A stretch of DNA of 64,000 nucleotides from Ciona savignyi (lineage: Eukaryota; Chordata; Ascidiacea; Phlebobranchia; Cionidae): the NCBI GenBank assembly GCA_000149265.1, contig CH002599.1:66323-130322 (forward strand), given 5' to 3'. Shown in pieces: positions 46,983-59,056 of the stretch. Both the position numbers and the translations under genes were made by a program. The notes beneath the pieces are model-generated. The model was not told the DNA's origin. It ran no database searches and was given only the letters and a program-made list of their open reading frames with translations. Numbering within the stretch: position 1 is the stretch's first letter; every line of letters starts with the position of its first letter.

Positions 46983-49514
46983 ATGAATTTAAATATCTAT
47001 GTTCATACAATCCTTTATTCAAAAGTATCATTTAATGATAAAACTAATGAAGAAATATTTCCACGATGTCATGTATTAAGAAAATTATCTGTTAGCAACA
47101 CCTCAGCGCGAAAGTTGGTTCAGCATATTTTCAAAGACATTATAAGTGAGAGCAGAACATCTGTTGATAAGATAATTAAGAAGCCAGCAATATCCCAGAA
47201 TTTGCAATTACAAAAAACAAGTGCTGTAAATACAACAAACTTTCCGGATACAAGTGCAACTTTGTTTGAAAAAACCTTTGCTGGTTTTGGCTTTGAAACA
47301 AAGGTGAAAAAAAAACATGATGCTTTTAATGGATGTAACAAATTGTGCAAAGCTTCCTCAACATACAAAGAAAATCTTTCTAAATTCCAGCTAGCATTTA
47401 CTCCAGACAAAAGACGGATTATTAGTGAACCTGAAGTATTTAAAACCAGCAAAGATAAGTTAAATATCCTAAGAAGATTACGAAAATGTATTCCATTGTG
47501 CTACAACTTGTTAAAAAAAACAAATAATCGAAATATCTTCAACAAACTGACATATTACACTAAGTTTAAATCTTCAGGCGAAAGGTCACTTACCAAGCAA
47601 GACTTACATCAGCTGTCCAAATTGCCTGTCACCCAACTAACAGAACATTTGTCAAAAATGCTTCAACTTTATACAACTAAACATCAAGTATATTTATTCC
47701 TAAGATCTTCATTGAAGAAAACAATTCCGATACATTTAATGTGGGGAACAAAAAGAAACCAGACAGCTTTTCATAAAAATTTAAAGCAGTTTCTAGGCTG
47801 CCGACGTTACGATAAATTTAGCATTCTTGATTTCACAAAGGGACTTTGTATAGAGGACCTACCCTGGGTTAAAGGAATTTACGGTAAAGATACTCTTCTT
47901 CAGTTCTTTAAATGGATAATTGAAGAGTACCTATTTGTGCTTATCAGGGGTTCATTTTATATCACTGATAACGGCAACTTTAAGAATAGATTATTTTTTT
48001 ATCCCAAGAAAATTTGGTCTGAGGCGGTTGCTTATGGCGTTGCTCTTCTGTTAAAGCAAAAGCGATGGGCATTTCATTCAAGTGAAAAACATACAGTGCC
48101 TCCATATTTTGCAGTAAGATTTTGTCCAAAACTTAATGGTCTGCGACCAATAATGAAGTTAAGAAATCCAAAGGTACCATCCAGTAAGATGTCATTCAAC
48201 AGCATTTCATCTGTATTGAAACTGGCACTGCAACGGTTTCCGGATAGTCTTGGGTTTGCAATTAAAGATAGAAGTGATATTTACTGCAAGTGGAGACAAT
48301 TTTTGCTAAAATTAAAGGAGATCAATGCAAAAAGATGGCAACTTTATTTTGTTAAGCTGGATATATGTCGCTGTTTTGACAGTATTCCAATAACTAAGTT
48401 GTTGCGTATTGTTCAAGATCTGCTTGACCGAGCTGGGACATTAGATGTCTCCATAGTTACCAAGGGAAAATTGCGATGCAAAATTCATCACTGTTCACAA
48501 TACATTGTTGACCAACTTAAATTCTTTCTAAGAGATGTCACTTTATCAGTTTTATCGAAGACATTTATTAAGTTGAATGGCATACCACAAGGCTGGCTAC
48601 TTTCAAGTTTACTTTGCAATATTTTTTATGGCCATATGGAGCAGACCCATCTGTTTAAAGTGTTTGAAGGAATTAACCATGAACCATGCTTACTACTAAG
48701 GTATGTGGATGACTATCTGTTTATAACAACCAATCAAGATAAAGCGACAACATTTTTACAACTCATGCACTCAGGATTTGAGGATTATGGCTGCAAAATA
48801 AACCCAAAGAAAACCTGCATTAACTTTCACCCAAACTTCATTGACAGTCAAGTCCTGATACTTAACAATGAGGAACCCTTCCACTGGTTTGGTTATATAT
48901 TTCCCACATGCATTAATATGAACAAGAAGCAAATTAAACAAACAGGCACAAACAATTTTGGTGGCATATCTATGGATTTGTCTTCATACCAATCGACACG
49001 AAGGTACCGAGATTTTATGTCGACTAGATCATCTGTGACAATATACCGACAATGTAGTATTCAAAAAAACATGACTCGCCGTGTAGACCATATGCTTTTT
49101 GACCCACAGATTACCTGCAGAAAAAGGATTTTTCGAAACCTGTATGAGATAGCATTGCTTGGAGCAATACATACTGTGGCTTATGATTTACACCGCAAAG
49201 ATATATATAAAGATCCATTAATAATTAATATCTTCATTAATCTAGTTGCACACAGGGTGTGGGTCATTATTCAAAGAAAATTTAAAGGAAAACATTTCCT
49301 GTCGAACTCTTTAGTGAAATGGATATTTTTTAAGGCTTTTTATGTGAAACTAAAACGCCACCACTATTATAAGAAAGTGATACCTTCGTTGCACAGACAA
49401 GTACTTCTGAACACCACCCGTTTACAAAATTCTAAGAAATGGAGGGAAAATCGATTTAAAATGCGAGAAGCACTTATAAATTTTCCAGTAACACTTTGCA
49501 AATTGAAGACGTAA
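46983..49514 (+). CDS. TERT: Telomerase reverse transcriptase, single exon, TEN domain not seen
   Basis: One uninterrupted frame of 843 residues. It opens with ILYSKVSF and SARKLVQHIF, which align with the start of the TERT RNA-binding domain in vertebrates, then the CP/QFP region (LPWVKGIYG, FFKWIIEEYL) and the T motif (FYITDNGNFKNRLFFYPKK, about residue 324). Reverse transcriptase motifs follow: 1/2 (VRFCPKLNGLRPI), A (KLDICRCFDSIP, Asp about 459), B' (NGIPQGWLLSSLLC, about 531), C (LLRYVDDYLF, catalytic Asp pair about 575), D (YGCKINPKKT), E (WFGYIF), then the C-terminal extension. By family it adds telomeric repeats using telomerase RNA. No TEN domain lies in this exon and none was recognised upstream. 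The insertion between motifs A and B' is about 44 residues shorter than in human, and motif B' has Trp where Ser is usual. Confidence 0.95.
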   Translation: MNLNIYVHTILYSKVSFNDKTNEEIFPRCHVLRKLSVSNTSARKLVQHIFKDIISESRTSVDKIIKKPAISQNLQLQKTSAVNTTNFPDTSATLFEKTFAGFGFETKVKKKHDAFNGCNKLCKASSTYKENLSKFQLAFTPDKRRIISEPEVFKTSKDKLNILRRLRKCIPLCYNLLKKTNNRNIFNKLTYYTKFKSSGERSLTKQDLHQLSKLPVTQLTEHLSKMLQLYTTKHQVYLFLRSSLKKTIPIHLMWGTKRNQTAFHKNLKQFLGCRRYDKFSILDFTKGLCIEDLPWVKGIYGKDTLLQFFKWIIEEYLFVLIRGSFYITDNGNFKNRLFFYPKKIWSEAVAYGVALLLKQKRWAFHSSEKHTVPPYFAVRFCPKLNGLRPIMKLRNPKVPSSKMSFNSISSVLKLALQRFPDSLGFAIKDRSDIYCKWRQFLLKLKEINAKRWQLYFVKLDICRCFDSIPITKLLRIVQDLLDRAGTLDVSIVTKGKLRCKIHHCSQYIVDQLKFFLRDVTLSVLSKTFIKLNGIPQGWLLSSLLCNIFYGHMEQTHLFKVFEGINHEPCLLLRYVDDYLFITTNQDKATTFLQLMHSGFEDYGCKINPKKTCINFHPNFIDSQVLILNNEEPFHWFGYIFPTCINMNKKQIKQTGTNNFGGISMDLSSYQSTRRYRDFMSTRSSVTIYRQCSIQKNMTRRVDHMLFDPQITCRKRIFRNLYEIALLGAIHTVAYDLHRKDIYKDPLIINIFINLVAHRVWVIIQRKFKGKHFLSNSLVKWIFFKAFYVKLKRHHYYKKVIPSLHRQVLLNTTRLQNSKKWRENRFKMREALINFPVTLCKLKT

Positions 49515-51019
49515 CTAGGCATCTGCACAATATCTGAAGTTAATTGGCCCTTGCATAGCATATGGGCACAAATTATTTTTGTTTCGTTTTTTAATGTGAT
49601 TCCGATTATTTATTGCACTCTTACCATGAACATGAATGATACAATTTTATCTGGTACTAAGTCTTCTACTACGTAAAAATTAACCACCATTTTAGATGCT
49701 GAAAAATAAGACTGCCATGATCAAGTGATTGCCATGCAAGGTTGAGAAGGTTATACTCTGTAAGGGGTTGACCATTTCAGTCTAAACTCACCAGGTTGTT
49801 AACTGACCGGATGCATGTTGAAGCATTGTAGCAGCGCTCTGCTTTTAGACGGGTTTGAGCAGGGTAAAAGAAGGGCGAACAGAGGTTAGGTATTTTATTG
49901 GGTATTTACGCAAGATGCAACCAGGAAAAGCGCTGTACACAGGGCATAGCTTAGGTAGGTATAGATAGGTAAAGATTTTGAGAAAGCAGTAGAGCCAAGC
50001 GAGGCTCTACTAAAATGCTCTCTGATAATACGAAATCTCATACAGTTTATAAAGACACATAACAGGAAACACATGTTTGTAGGCCTATACACGAGGCGTG
50101 GACGCTGTTTAAACAGAAATCGCAGGAAAGCAATTCATCGACTAAAATGTCGAAAACAGGAAATTAATCGCGACTTCCCATGCACAAAATATGGACACAT
50201 GGCATGGCGCGACCTAGTTGTTAAAATATATAATAATACAAATATAAACGTGTGGGATTCCCACACACTTCCCTTTGACCATTTTGAAAAAGAATAAATG
50301 TTCGGACGGTCCATTGGTCTGTTGGTCACCGTAGGTTGAATCTCCTGAATCAGTCTTTTGTTGATTCGCCGATTGGTCTTCGGTTGAAATCCTTGGGTCA
50401 AACGGTCACGACGCAGATTGATACGATTCAAACACACACACTTGTAGAAAAAACCTTGTTGATATACTGGAATGGGAGGCTGAAGATGTCGTTTGGTCTT
50501 GACACGAGACCAGCTCGATCCAAACGTACAAAATATAAACTTCCGTGGTAAATATACCACACTTTCGAAGCTGCCCTTTTTGCTTGAGCTTAGGCTTCCG
50601 TGACATTGACTCATCACGCTGCTGAGAGGCCTTTTTATCGCTGTTCATCCCGAACACGATTGTGATATAGCACATAATGCTAGTGCAAAAACGGCACACC
50701 TGATAAATTGTTCGTCGTGGCCCATGTGAAAACTTATAAACTTGACCGACATGGCTTGACCAATTTGCTCTGACGAAGGATCCATTGAATGAACGGTTGA
50801 GCACCACATCCGACTGCAGACTAGCTGTGGAATCTGGAAAGAAAAATCGAAAGAAAGCAGAAAATTGAAAGAAAGATAAGAAAGCGAATTGACTCCATAT
50901 CGGAAGGACACGAGTTTAAATCACACAAGGAGTTAACAAAGTGTAATATTTTTTTGTACATTTCCCATCTGATCGTCTGACCATATACCATAAGCTGCAA
51001 CCCGGTCGACATATTTTAT
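49515..51019. other. 3' flank of TERT, no gene recognised
   Basis: Mostly unique sequence, less AT-rich at 50100-50700. Overlapping open frames on both strands at 50135-50807 (up to 160 codons, minus) show no recognisable motif and no consistent splice structure. I do not call a gene. Confidence 0.45.
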
Positions 51020-51260
51020 TTTTAAATCATTATTAGAAACGCATTCTGAAATACGGACCAAGAAGGTGCCTGCTTAAGGCCGTTTCTCCAGGCATGTATA
51101 TTTACCCAGTTAAACCGCATGCATTTTACTAGTCAATTTGCAAGCTGCAATAAAGAAACCTTTCCGGGACGCAGTCTTTTAATACCTAGGTGACTTCCGC
51201 CCAGATTTAGTGCAAGACATGAGCAACAACGAGCCCCAAGTACCACAAGTTTGCTAGACG
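51020..51260. repeat. Dispersed repeat related to 42320 and 44640
   Basis: ACGGACCAAGAAGGTGCCTG and CTCCAGGCATGTAT match 44685-44745 (CAAGGACC, GCCTGCTGGGGC, CTCCAGGCATGTCT). GAAACCTTTCCGGGACGCAG matches 42360-42380. This may be the fullest copy of an unnamed repeat. Confidence 0.5.
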
Positions 51261-51779
51261 CCACAGAGCTGTGCTATCAAATTGTATTTTTAAGCGCGTG
51301 TGATATAATTGTGTTGGGACTTAACTTTGTGGTAAATGTCCACGAGGGAATTCGGCCACAAAAACTGAAATGGCGCACCGACATGGATTTTAGATGGTGC
51401 GGACGGGTCTGACGAGTGGCAGTGTGTTAGTCAATAGTATGTTAATTAGAGTTTGGCTGAGTAACATGGAGCTAATTGTCAACTTCCGCCAATAAAATTT
51501 AAATAAATTGTGTCAATCTTATTTATATTATCTCATTTATTTAAAAATTTTAAATTAATTTAATATTTTCTTCACGTTTATGTGAAGCGTTATTACTGAT
51601 CATTGATTTCAGTTAGCTTGCAATTAGGTAGATTTCCAAGAAATGGTAAAAGGTGAACATTTCTCATGTAATAAGCCAGGTACAACACATAGGGCCCGTT
51701 ATGCGGTTGAGCTCAACTAAATGTGTGATTTTTCGTTAAGCACCCCTTAATTAAACATTTTTTTAATTATAGCGTACAT

Positions 51780-51968
51780 TGGCACTTTACGGACATTGCC
51801 TGAACCCAGCGGATTAATGGGTTTTACCAAATTGAAGAAACGTGTCTATCATGTACAACACACTGCAATATCTCCGGTAACCCGACGATGGGCACGAGGT
51901 GATCTGACGATTGCCCTTGTGTTAACCCCTTGGTTTTCCAATTCACGGGGATAAAGATGAATATCCTA
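51780..51968 (+). mobile_element. SINE, 5'-truncated
   Basis: It begins within the body (GGCACTTTACGGACATTGCC), then CCCAGCGGATTAATGGG, CAACACACTGCAATATCTCC, CGACGATGGGCACGAGGTGA and the tail GATGAATATCCTATCC. The tRNA-like head is missing. Confidence 0.85.
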
Positions 51969-54900
51969 TCCTAACAATATTTTTAACTTTTTGACATTTT
52001 TAGGCCTAGTTTTGCTATAGCCTACACAACTCAACAAGCTAATTGAACCGTGAGGAAATGTTCCGAGAGGGGGGCGCTAATTGTACGTAGGTGACGAAAT
52101 AGCGATTGACGAAATGTCGTAAATTGCTCACCACAATCTGAACTAAGCAATTACGTCAACTCAATCAAAATGTACGTTTGTCTGTACGCAAGTATAATAT
52201 CACGATTCTCAACGTTTTTTATCTGTTCTAATTACATTTCCGTAGTCATATAGGCCATTTTGTTAAATTAGACCTTTAATAAACACATACAGCTCGTGTC
52301 GAAATTAAATAGAGAACAAACGAGAGACCTTTGTGGTTCAGTTGTCTTAATTCAGGAAACATACGGTCGCCGGGTAATTAAATAACACATGGGTTTGTTT
52401 TTTCAAACGTTCAAAGTTCAATTCTTTAACATCAAAACATGAGAGGTCATTGACATATACATGGACAATACAGTAACAAAATGTGACCTAGTAGGGAATA
52501 AAATTATGTAATTAAATATGTTTTTTTTTCCGATTAACATCAACTTTACGACTAAATCAAAATTCATATTATATAAGTGATATACTGGGTCGAAAAATAT
52601 AAAAAGGCATATTAAAAACCTTGTATTTGGGCTTTTAAAAGTTTAAATATACCACAGTATTTATATAGACTATATATAGGCAACATATATGTGTGTCGGG
52701 TTATTTTAGAACATCTACTTGAAGCTTTAATATTGGTGAAACAGACGCACCTTCATGCTGTAGACTACCTGGTATGACGTATCGACGTTTAAGGGATTGC
52801 ACAACAGCCAGATAAAACAAATTTGTGTGCTTGAACAGTACTAGTTTAATTAATAGTGGAAGGGACGGCTGCATATGTACTTTGGACACTTCAATATTTC
52901 CTAAACTTATATTAGGCCAGTTGGAGCGCGTTTGTTACATAAATAAAACGAAAAAAATACCGTTGTTGCATTTAGTGAGGTAAGCAGTATGTGTGTCAAA
53001 TTATAGTTTTTCTGGTTGGAGGCCATATACAACTAAATTTAAAAAATCTTTCACTTTGTGATTCAATAAGTAATCAAAGCAGCATGAAAGTAAGGATTGT
53101 TATTATATGAAACCAAGCAGTACGAATTAGCAGCCTAAACAGCTTTACACGAAGAGGTCAATACGATTTTTTATAGAATTGGGTCATTTAGACCTTGCTT
53201 GTTTTGTTAGAATGTAACTAAAATATTCCAATATTTGTTTAAGCATTCTAAGTTTACTGCTATACTTTGACAGTAAATTTGACTGGGGTAATTTATCCAT
53301 TTTATGAGAATTGTTAAACAGTTTATTCCTAAAAAAATATATTTATTAAAAGACTATACCTGAAGAATACATATTATTAAAATGCAACTGTCCGAGATTG
53401 TCACATATTTATTTTGCTAATATAAATTCATCCAAAGACTAAATGAGGTTTCAAATTGTTAATAATCTATTTATGATTCGCTTTTATGTGCATAACATTG
53501 GGTTAAACAGATGACTCGACTACATTTCCCCGTTACGTCTTTGTATTTACTCAGCTATAAATTTAGGAATACATGTAATCGTTGTTTCCGTAGCATTGAA
53601 CTTTACGCAACAAACTTTTATTTTAAATTGTTTAAATTTACATAACTAACATATAGTTAATAAGGCTTGCAACACTTGTGTCTGCGAAATTGCCACTCCG
53701 GTATACATCTGTTTATCAAAGAGGCGACTACTTTTTCGTGGATTGTTTTCGACATCACTTACATTCCAAAGTTCCCTCCATAGTTAACTTAAACAGCTTT
53801 CATAAATCGTTTCTGCGCATGTGTACGATCTCCATAAAGTGGCGGTAAACTGAGTTACTCTTTCTTTATACATCATATTGGATGCAGGTGCTGCGTTTTA
53901 CGACATTGGTACCACGCTACGATCGGTCCCTATGCATGCACTGTTTTTATTTGCTCAGGAATTATGGAACGAACATTAAAGCTGCATGCACGATTGGGTT
54001 GTCTTTGACCAATAATCTGTTATAACTAGTACGTTAGTTTAGTACTTTATTTTTTCCAAAAAATAATGAAAGTTATAAATTAAGAGATGAGGTTTATTCG
54101 GAAATAGCTTACTTGTCGGTATTGGCCCATTGATATTATATGCTGTCACATAATGTTTGCATAAAATACGTGTTTGTGTCGGACGTGGGCAAAGCAAGCT
54201 TGTTTCCGGTTTAGCATGTTACCGTGTTGAGAGGTGCGAGACAGTTAAGAGTTAATTAAATAGTTTCATATAACATCTAAAATTTGGCTGTGTTCATTTT
54301 GGCTCGGAAATAAGATAACTTATACGCGCCGACCTAAATAGTGTAATTTGTTTCGGATACGCAATGTCTTGTCTGTCAAGACAATGCTAGCTAAATTTTG
54401 CTGGTCATCGTATGTCGTTGATTATCAGCGTGTGGGTATAATACCCAGCAATAAACCGTTCACACAACGACGAACCGAGGCGCCTTCTTACTTGTTCCAG
54501 AAACCACCGAGCGTTAAACCTGCCGTTTACGACTCCAATTAATGTATAATTACTGGCCTTACTTCCAAGTCGGGGCGATTTAGGCCTCACCCGGAGATCT
54601 GTCCAAAGACACAAATTTGGTTGACAATTAAAGTACGTAATAGCGGTTTTATCAAGGTGGTTAGTAGGTAACAAAACGTAAACCAATTTAAGCTAAAGTG
54701 AACTGGTGCCAGGGTTCGTAGATCACCAGTAACGATCGTGCCAAGTACTGCTAAACGAGTAGTAGGTGACCTAATATGCCCAAGCCATTTGTTGAATCCT
54801 TTCGTCAGGCTTTCTTTGTCGTCAGCTATATTCGAACAAATGGAAAACCTGATTTTGTTCTAAATGTTCGTCAATCTACGAATATGACTATTTCTCTCAG

Positions 54901-57702
54901 ATATTGATTCTACACAATCTGATCTGTTTCAAACTAAAACGAGTTCTTAGAAAGTTAAACAAAAGCTATATAATGTACATTATTAACTGACAATTTCGCG
55001 AAACCTATTTATTAATAGAATTTTCGTCGCAGTAATTATTTGCTTGCGATCTTATAAATTTTAATGTGATATTCGAGCACCGGTTGCTAATTATCTTTAA
55101 AGATATTAGTCAACTTATAGTGATACTGAATTGTTGTTTTAATATAATTAATGGATACTTAAGAATGTTGAGTCGCTTGGAAAGCCAATTAAATGTGTAC
55201 ATCGCTGTCGCACACCGTTTTAACGGCAGTGTAATGTTTTGAATTAAAGAAAAATTGCATCCAGCTGGAAGATCAGAGCCTCGCAGGGTGAGGGTGCCTC
55301 AAATCAATGGAATTTTATAACGAAGTCATTACTTTCCTACGAGAAACTCTTGACAGCATCTCATGATTGCCAATAAGGTCGCAGGTGCAGAGTCACGTGC
55401 AAACGACTCGATTGCGGTTCCGGTATGACGTCATAGCCAAGAGAAAAGAAAGTAATCAAAAATCAGTTCACACGATTTGCGCGTTTTAGTCTATAAACAC
55501 TGCGTGTGCATTTACGTTTTACCCCTGTTTAGTTATTTGTAGGATACACACGGCAATCATATGTTAATACTAGACGGGCTTTATTATGTGACTTTCGTGG
55601 GAAAACCCACTCCAGCGCGATCGACACCGAACTTGGTTAATTTTAGACAACACGTAGTCGTAAGTGCCGCAACGATTTGGGTCGTAAACTTCGTTTCAAA
55701 AGTTCCATATACGGAACCCATTTTGGCAACGGTTGGGTTTAATGTTGCCAACTGATGGACAAGATTAAACGACGTTGTTACGGAAAATATTTTAATTGTT
55801 TTCATTTAAATTATATAGTTTTATTAGAATAGAAGCGTGGAAAGGCGTTGACCTTTGTTGAACCTGTGATCGTTCAAATAAGTTGTTAACAAACTCCTAA
55901 AATCTGGAATCTTGCTTATGGTCGCCATTCGAGTATCATCTCAGTCAATGAAAAGCGAGGTAATTAAGTCAGATTACATCCAATTGGAATTTTTATAGAA
56001 TTTATCCGATTCCTTACTTTTCTTGTTTCGAAACAAGTTAGTTTGTTGTTTGCATTATGACGTACAATTGCAATTCCAATGTAATATTTGCACTCAGTGT
56101 GAAAATCCAGTGTTACAAGTCTGGAATTCCTTTGGTTCAGGCGTACACGCACGTTCTTATTTGTCAAGCAATAAATCCTGACTCAGTTGAGGTTGGATCA
56201 AATGGCTAAAACCTGGAATGACACGAGCAATTTCTCCTACAGACAGGAATATCTATGTCCACAAAAGCAAGCATGCCCCAACCTTTAATACTTTCCCCGT
56301 TTAGTGTACTTACTAAACCGCGGTATCTTTAGCGCCATTGAATAATGCTTTACTTATGGATCACTAGTTCATTTGTCTATAGTTTGCTGATGCTATCGAA
56401 ACATCTTACTCATACGCCATTTATTGGAGATCGACTAGGCTATAACCAACATTTAGTAAATGCATTTTGTGCTACATGTTAGAAGTAAATGTAGTTACTA
56501 CTTAATAGCCCAAAACGTTTGTATTTATATTTAGTTTTAGGTAACCTTTTTTTGAAATATCAGATATCAAACCAATTATGAGGTGACAGAAACAATAAGT
56601 TTGGGTGTACATATATATATATATATATATACGTAACGCACGGAAATGGACAAATCTGTGTTTCATTTTAATTGGCAATTTTACAATTCCTGTAATATAT
56701 CAATCAAGTTTGGTGTAAATAGGCGATCAAATAAATGTTAAATTGCCAATTTACAGTAATTAAGGTATGCATTTGTTGACGCTATATCTATACAGCACAT
56801 TTCTCCATTCCCGAGGGCCGGCGGTTTGCATGTTAAGTATTTTGGGTTAACTCGGTAATGCTGGCCTGCAAAGTATGAATAAATTAATTGGAAATTAAAA
56901 AATATCTTACGTAAACTCATTTATATTGTCCGAATAGTTCGGCCATAGATTGCTTCTCTGGGATAATATCTTAATTAGAAGCAAAATCCAGTTGATCATA
57001 GATTAATCGTGGGTTTAGGTAAAACGACATTGTGGATTAATGCGGCCGTGATCGCCAATAACAACCTATTACCAGGATACCAAGACAAAGAAGTTCGATT
57101 AATCGTGGTTTAATGAGAAATTACCTTCTCAACGTTCAGTCTCGTAGTGTTTTACTCAAGGAAAGCGAGAAAAACACAGTTACAACACACAGTTATTATT
57201 ATGTTAGACGAACAGCTGATCACGGTTTTAAACACCAGTTTGCACCATAGCTACATGTATGATGAAGCTGCAATGTAGCAATAGACAAGTGTTCTTCTTC
57301 AGTTGTGGCGACTATGTGTGTTAATCTCTGTTCGCTTCCCAGATTAAACCGCCACGCTACCATGGTCGTTGAATACACCCACACGCACATTTCGAACGAT
57401 GTATATGTATCTAGCTCGTTTGTTTACGCATGCCTGTCCAGTTGAACCAGAATATTAAGGGGCTAATTTTAGAAGGGGTAGTTTTAAAAGGAAGATATCA
57501 CAGGTAAATTTGAATTTATTGCATGTTTGTTTCCGGCGCACAGTTTAAAATTCCGTGGAAAATGCGTGACCCGATAAGAAACGGAAACGGATAATGTAAG
57601 CCACTTGGTTTCCATCATACATATATAATCATTAGCTATGTTTATAATAAGTAGATCCCAATGTACTCGTACGTCGTCTAAACACTATGGAAAAGACGCG
57701 AG
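51969..57702. other. Large noncoding region upstream of FGF
   Basis: No gene or classified repeat apart from a TA microsatellite near 56609. Short open frames show no motif. GATTAATCGTGG occurs at 57001 and 57097. Distal regulatory sequence for the downstream developmental gene is plausible but unproven. Confidence 0.45.
56609..56631. repeat. (TA)n microsatellite
   Basis: A short uninterrupted AT/TA run. Confidence 0.9.
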
Positions 57703-57710
57703 TATATAAA
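57703..57710 (+). promoter_or_regulatory. Candidate TATA box
   Basis: TATATAAA within GAGTATATAAAGCGC lies in a locally GC-richer stretch about 630 nt before ATG 58338 and 1.35 kb before the FGF frame. A transcription start near 57735 would fit. A strong donor, GAAG|GTAAAAG near 58050, could end a first noncoding exon. Confidence 0.4.
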
Positions 57711-58337
57711 GCGCTTTTGCGCAGCAAATAGCCAGTGTCTCGCCGTGGACGCGCAAGAACAGGAGTGGTGTTTCCAACTATGTGGGTTTACATACAGCGC
57801 TTCAAGAGTGGTTCAGATATGATGCAAGGTTTTTGTTCTTTGGATGAATAAGCGATATGAGATAAATTGTTTAAAAACGCGATGCAAACATCAATCTAAT
57901 CGGGTGGAATATTTTTTAAATATTGGTTTTCAATCGTCTTTGCAATCTGTGTAACTCACCTTGTAAAGGTGTGTTGCAATTCGAGTTCTGATTACCGCCG
58001 GTCATATCAGCAACGTTACTCTGCGCAAACATGGGCTTGCAACAGCGAAGGTAAAAGCAAGGTAGAGAGAAACCATTTCAAAGCGAGTAATATTATCATT
58101 TTGAACAAATATACCCGTCCAATGCAGAATCCCACGTTTCAACTATTTAAGGGGATAAGCAATTTCAGTCCTGGGTGGTTAGTAAATTACCTTGATTTTC
58201 TTTAAAAAATCGCGGTAGTTCGTATAGACAAGTCTTGTCTAGATGAAATATCCGCGGGAGTTTATTGTATCGATTTTCTCGTATTAAATGGGAACTTTCG
58301 TGGCAATTGTTAGTTTGGTCTGCTTAATTAGACTCGC

Positions 58338-58872
58338 ATGAAAACCCCTGCTGTGTTATTTAACTTCCCGCCACTGGTTACGGTGTTTGTTGTGATCGGC
58401 TCTAGCCTACGTAGCGTTGCGGGGATTCGAGACTTCATTTTCGGCGACATGTATTTCTCAAACCCTCTGTCGACCTCATTCGATATACTGCTCTGTCGCA
58501 GACTAGACGTTTTCAATAGACACTTGTCAAACAGAATTCGCGCTCGGAAACTTGTACGTTCGCGTAAGTACTTGAGTTTGTATGTGAAATCATTATATGC
58601 CTAGTTCATAAACAATAGGGATAGGGGTGTATCCTAATATAAAACAAACAATCTGGTTGGAATAGCTTAGTTAATTAAAGTGCACTTCTAAACGTCAATT
58701 CGCGAAGTGTTGAGTTTATGATCAAATACCACCATGACATATGCAAACACTATGGCGTATACGCCGTCTATGATCATACTTTCTTAGTTCGCGTTTTTTT
58801 TATTTGATAAAGTCCTTATTTTTATTAAGTCAAAATGTGTCATTCTCCCTCTCAGGTTTCGGTCGTGGTTAG
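58338..58872 (+). CDS. Possible small secreted peptide precursor, two exons
   Basis: Exon 58338-58563 ends at an ideal donor (GTAAGT) and joins 58856-58872 after an ideal acceptor (CTCCCTCTCAG), leaving an 80-residue frame and a 292-nt intron. An acceptor-like TTAATTAG ends 6 nt before the ATG. The N-terminus MKTPAVLFNFPP plus a Val/Phe/Ile-rich run to about residue 28 looks like a signal peptide. Basic sites follow (CRR, RIRARK), and the end reads LVRSRFGRG, where Gly-Arg after Phe would be an amidation and cleavage signal. No family is recognised. The two exons may instead be 5' UTR exons of the FGF transcript that happen to contain this frame. Confidence 0.3.
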
Positions 58873-59056
58873 GTTCGGCAATATTACTTTGTCCAGAGCT
58901 GCATTATTTCCAGAGAAGCGACGCAAAGGAAGTTCGCCGAAAAACAGAGCCGTGTCATCCTGAACGCAGTGCCGTTTTATTGACTTTGGCAGGACAGGCT
59001 GACTGCATTGTGGATTACTGCAGTTGAACTAGTTGAACGTAGATGCGCCTCGCGTA

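Noticed and set aside
50135-50807. Overlapping minus-strand open frames of 160 and 133 codons downstream of TERT
   Set aside because: They overlap in different frames, show no conserved motif, and carry no consistent splice signals.
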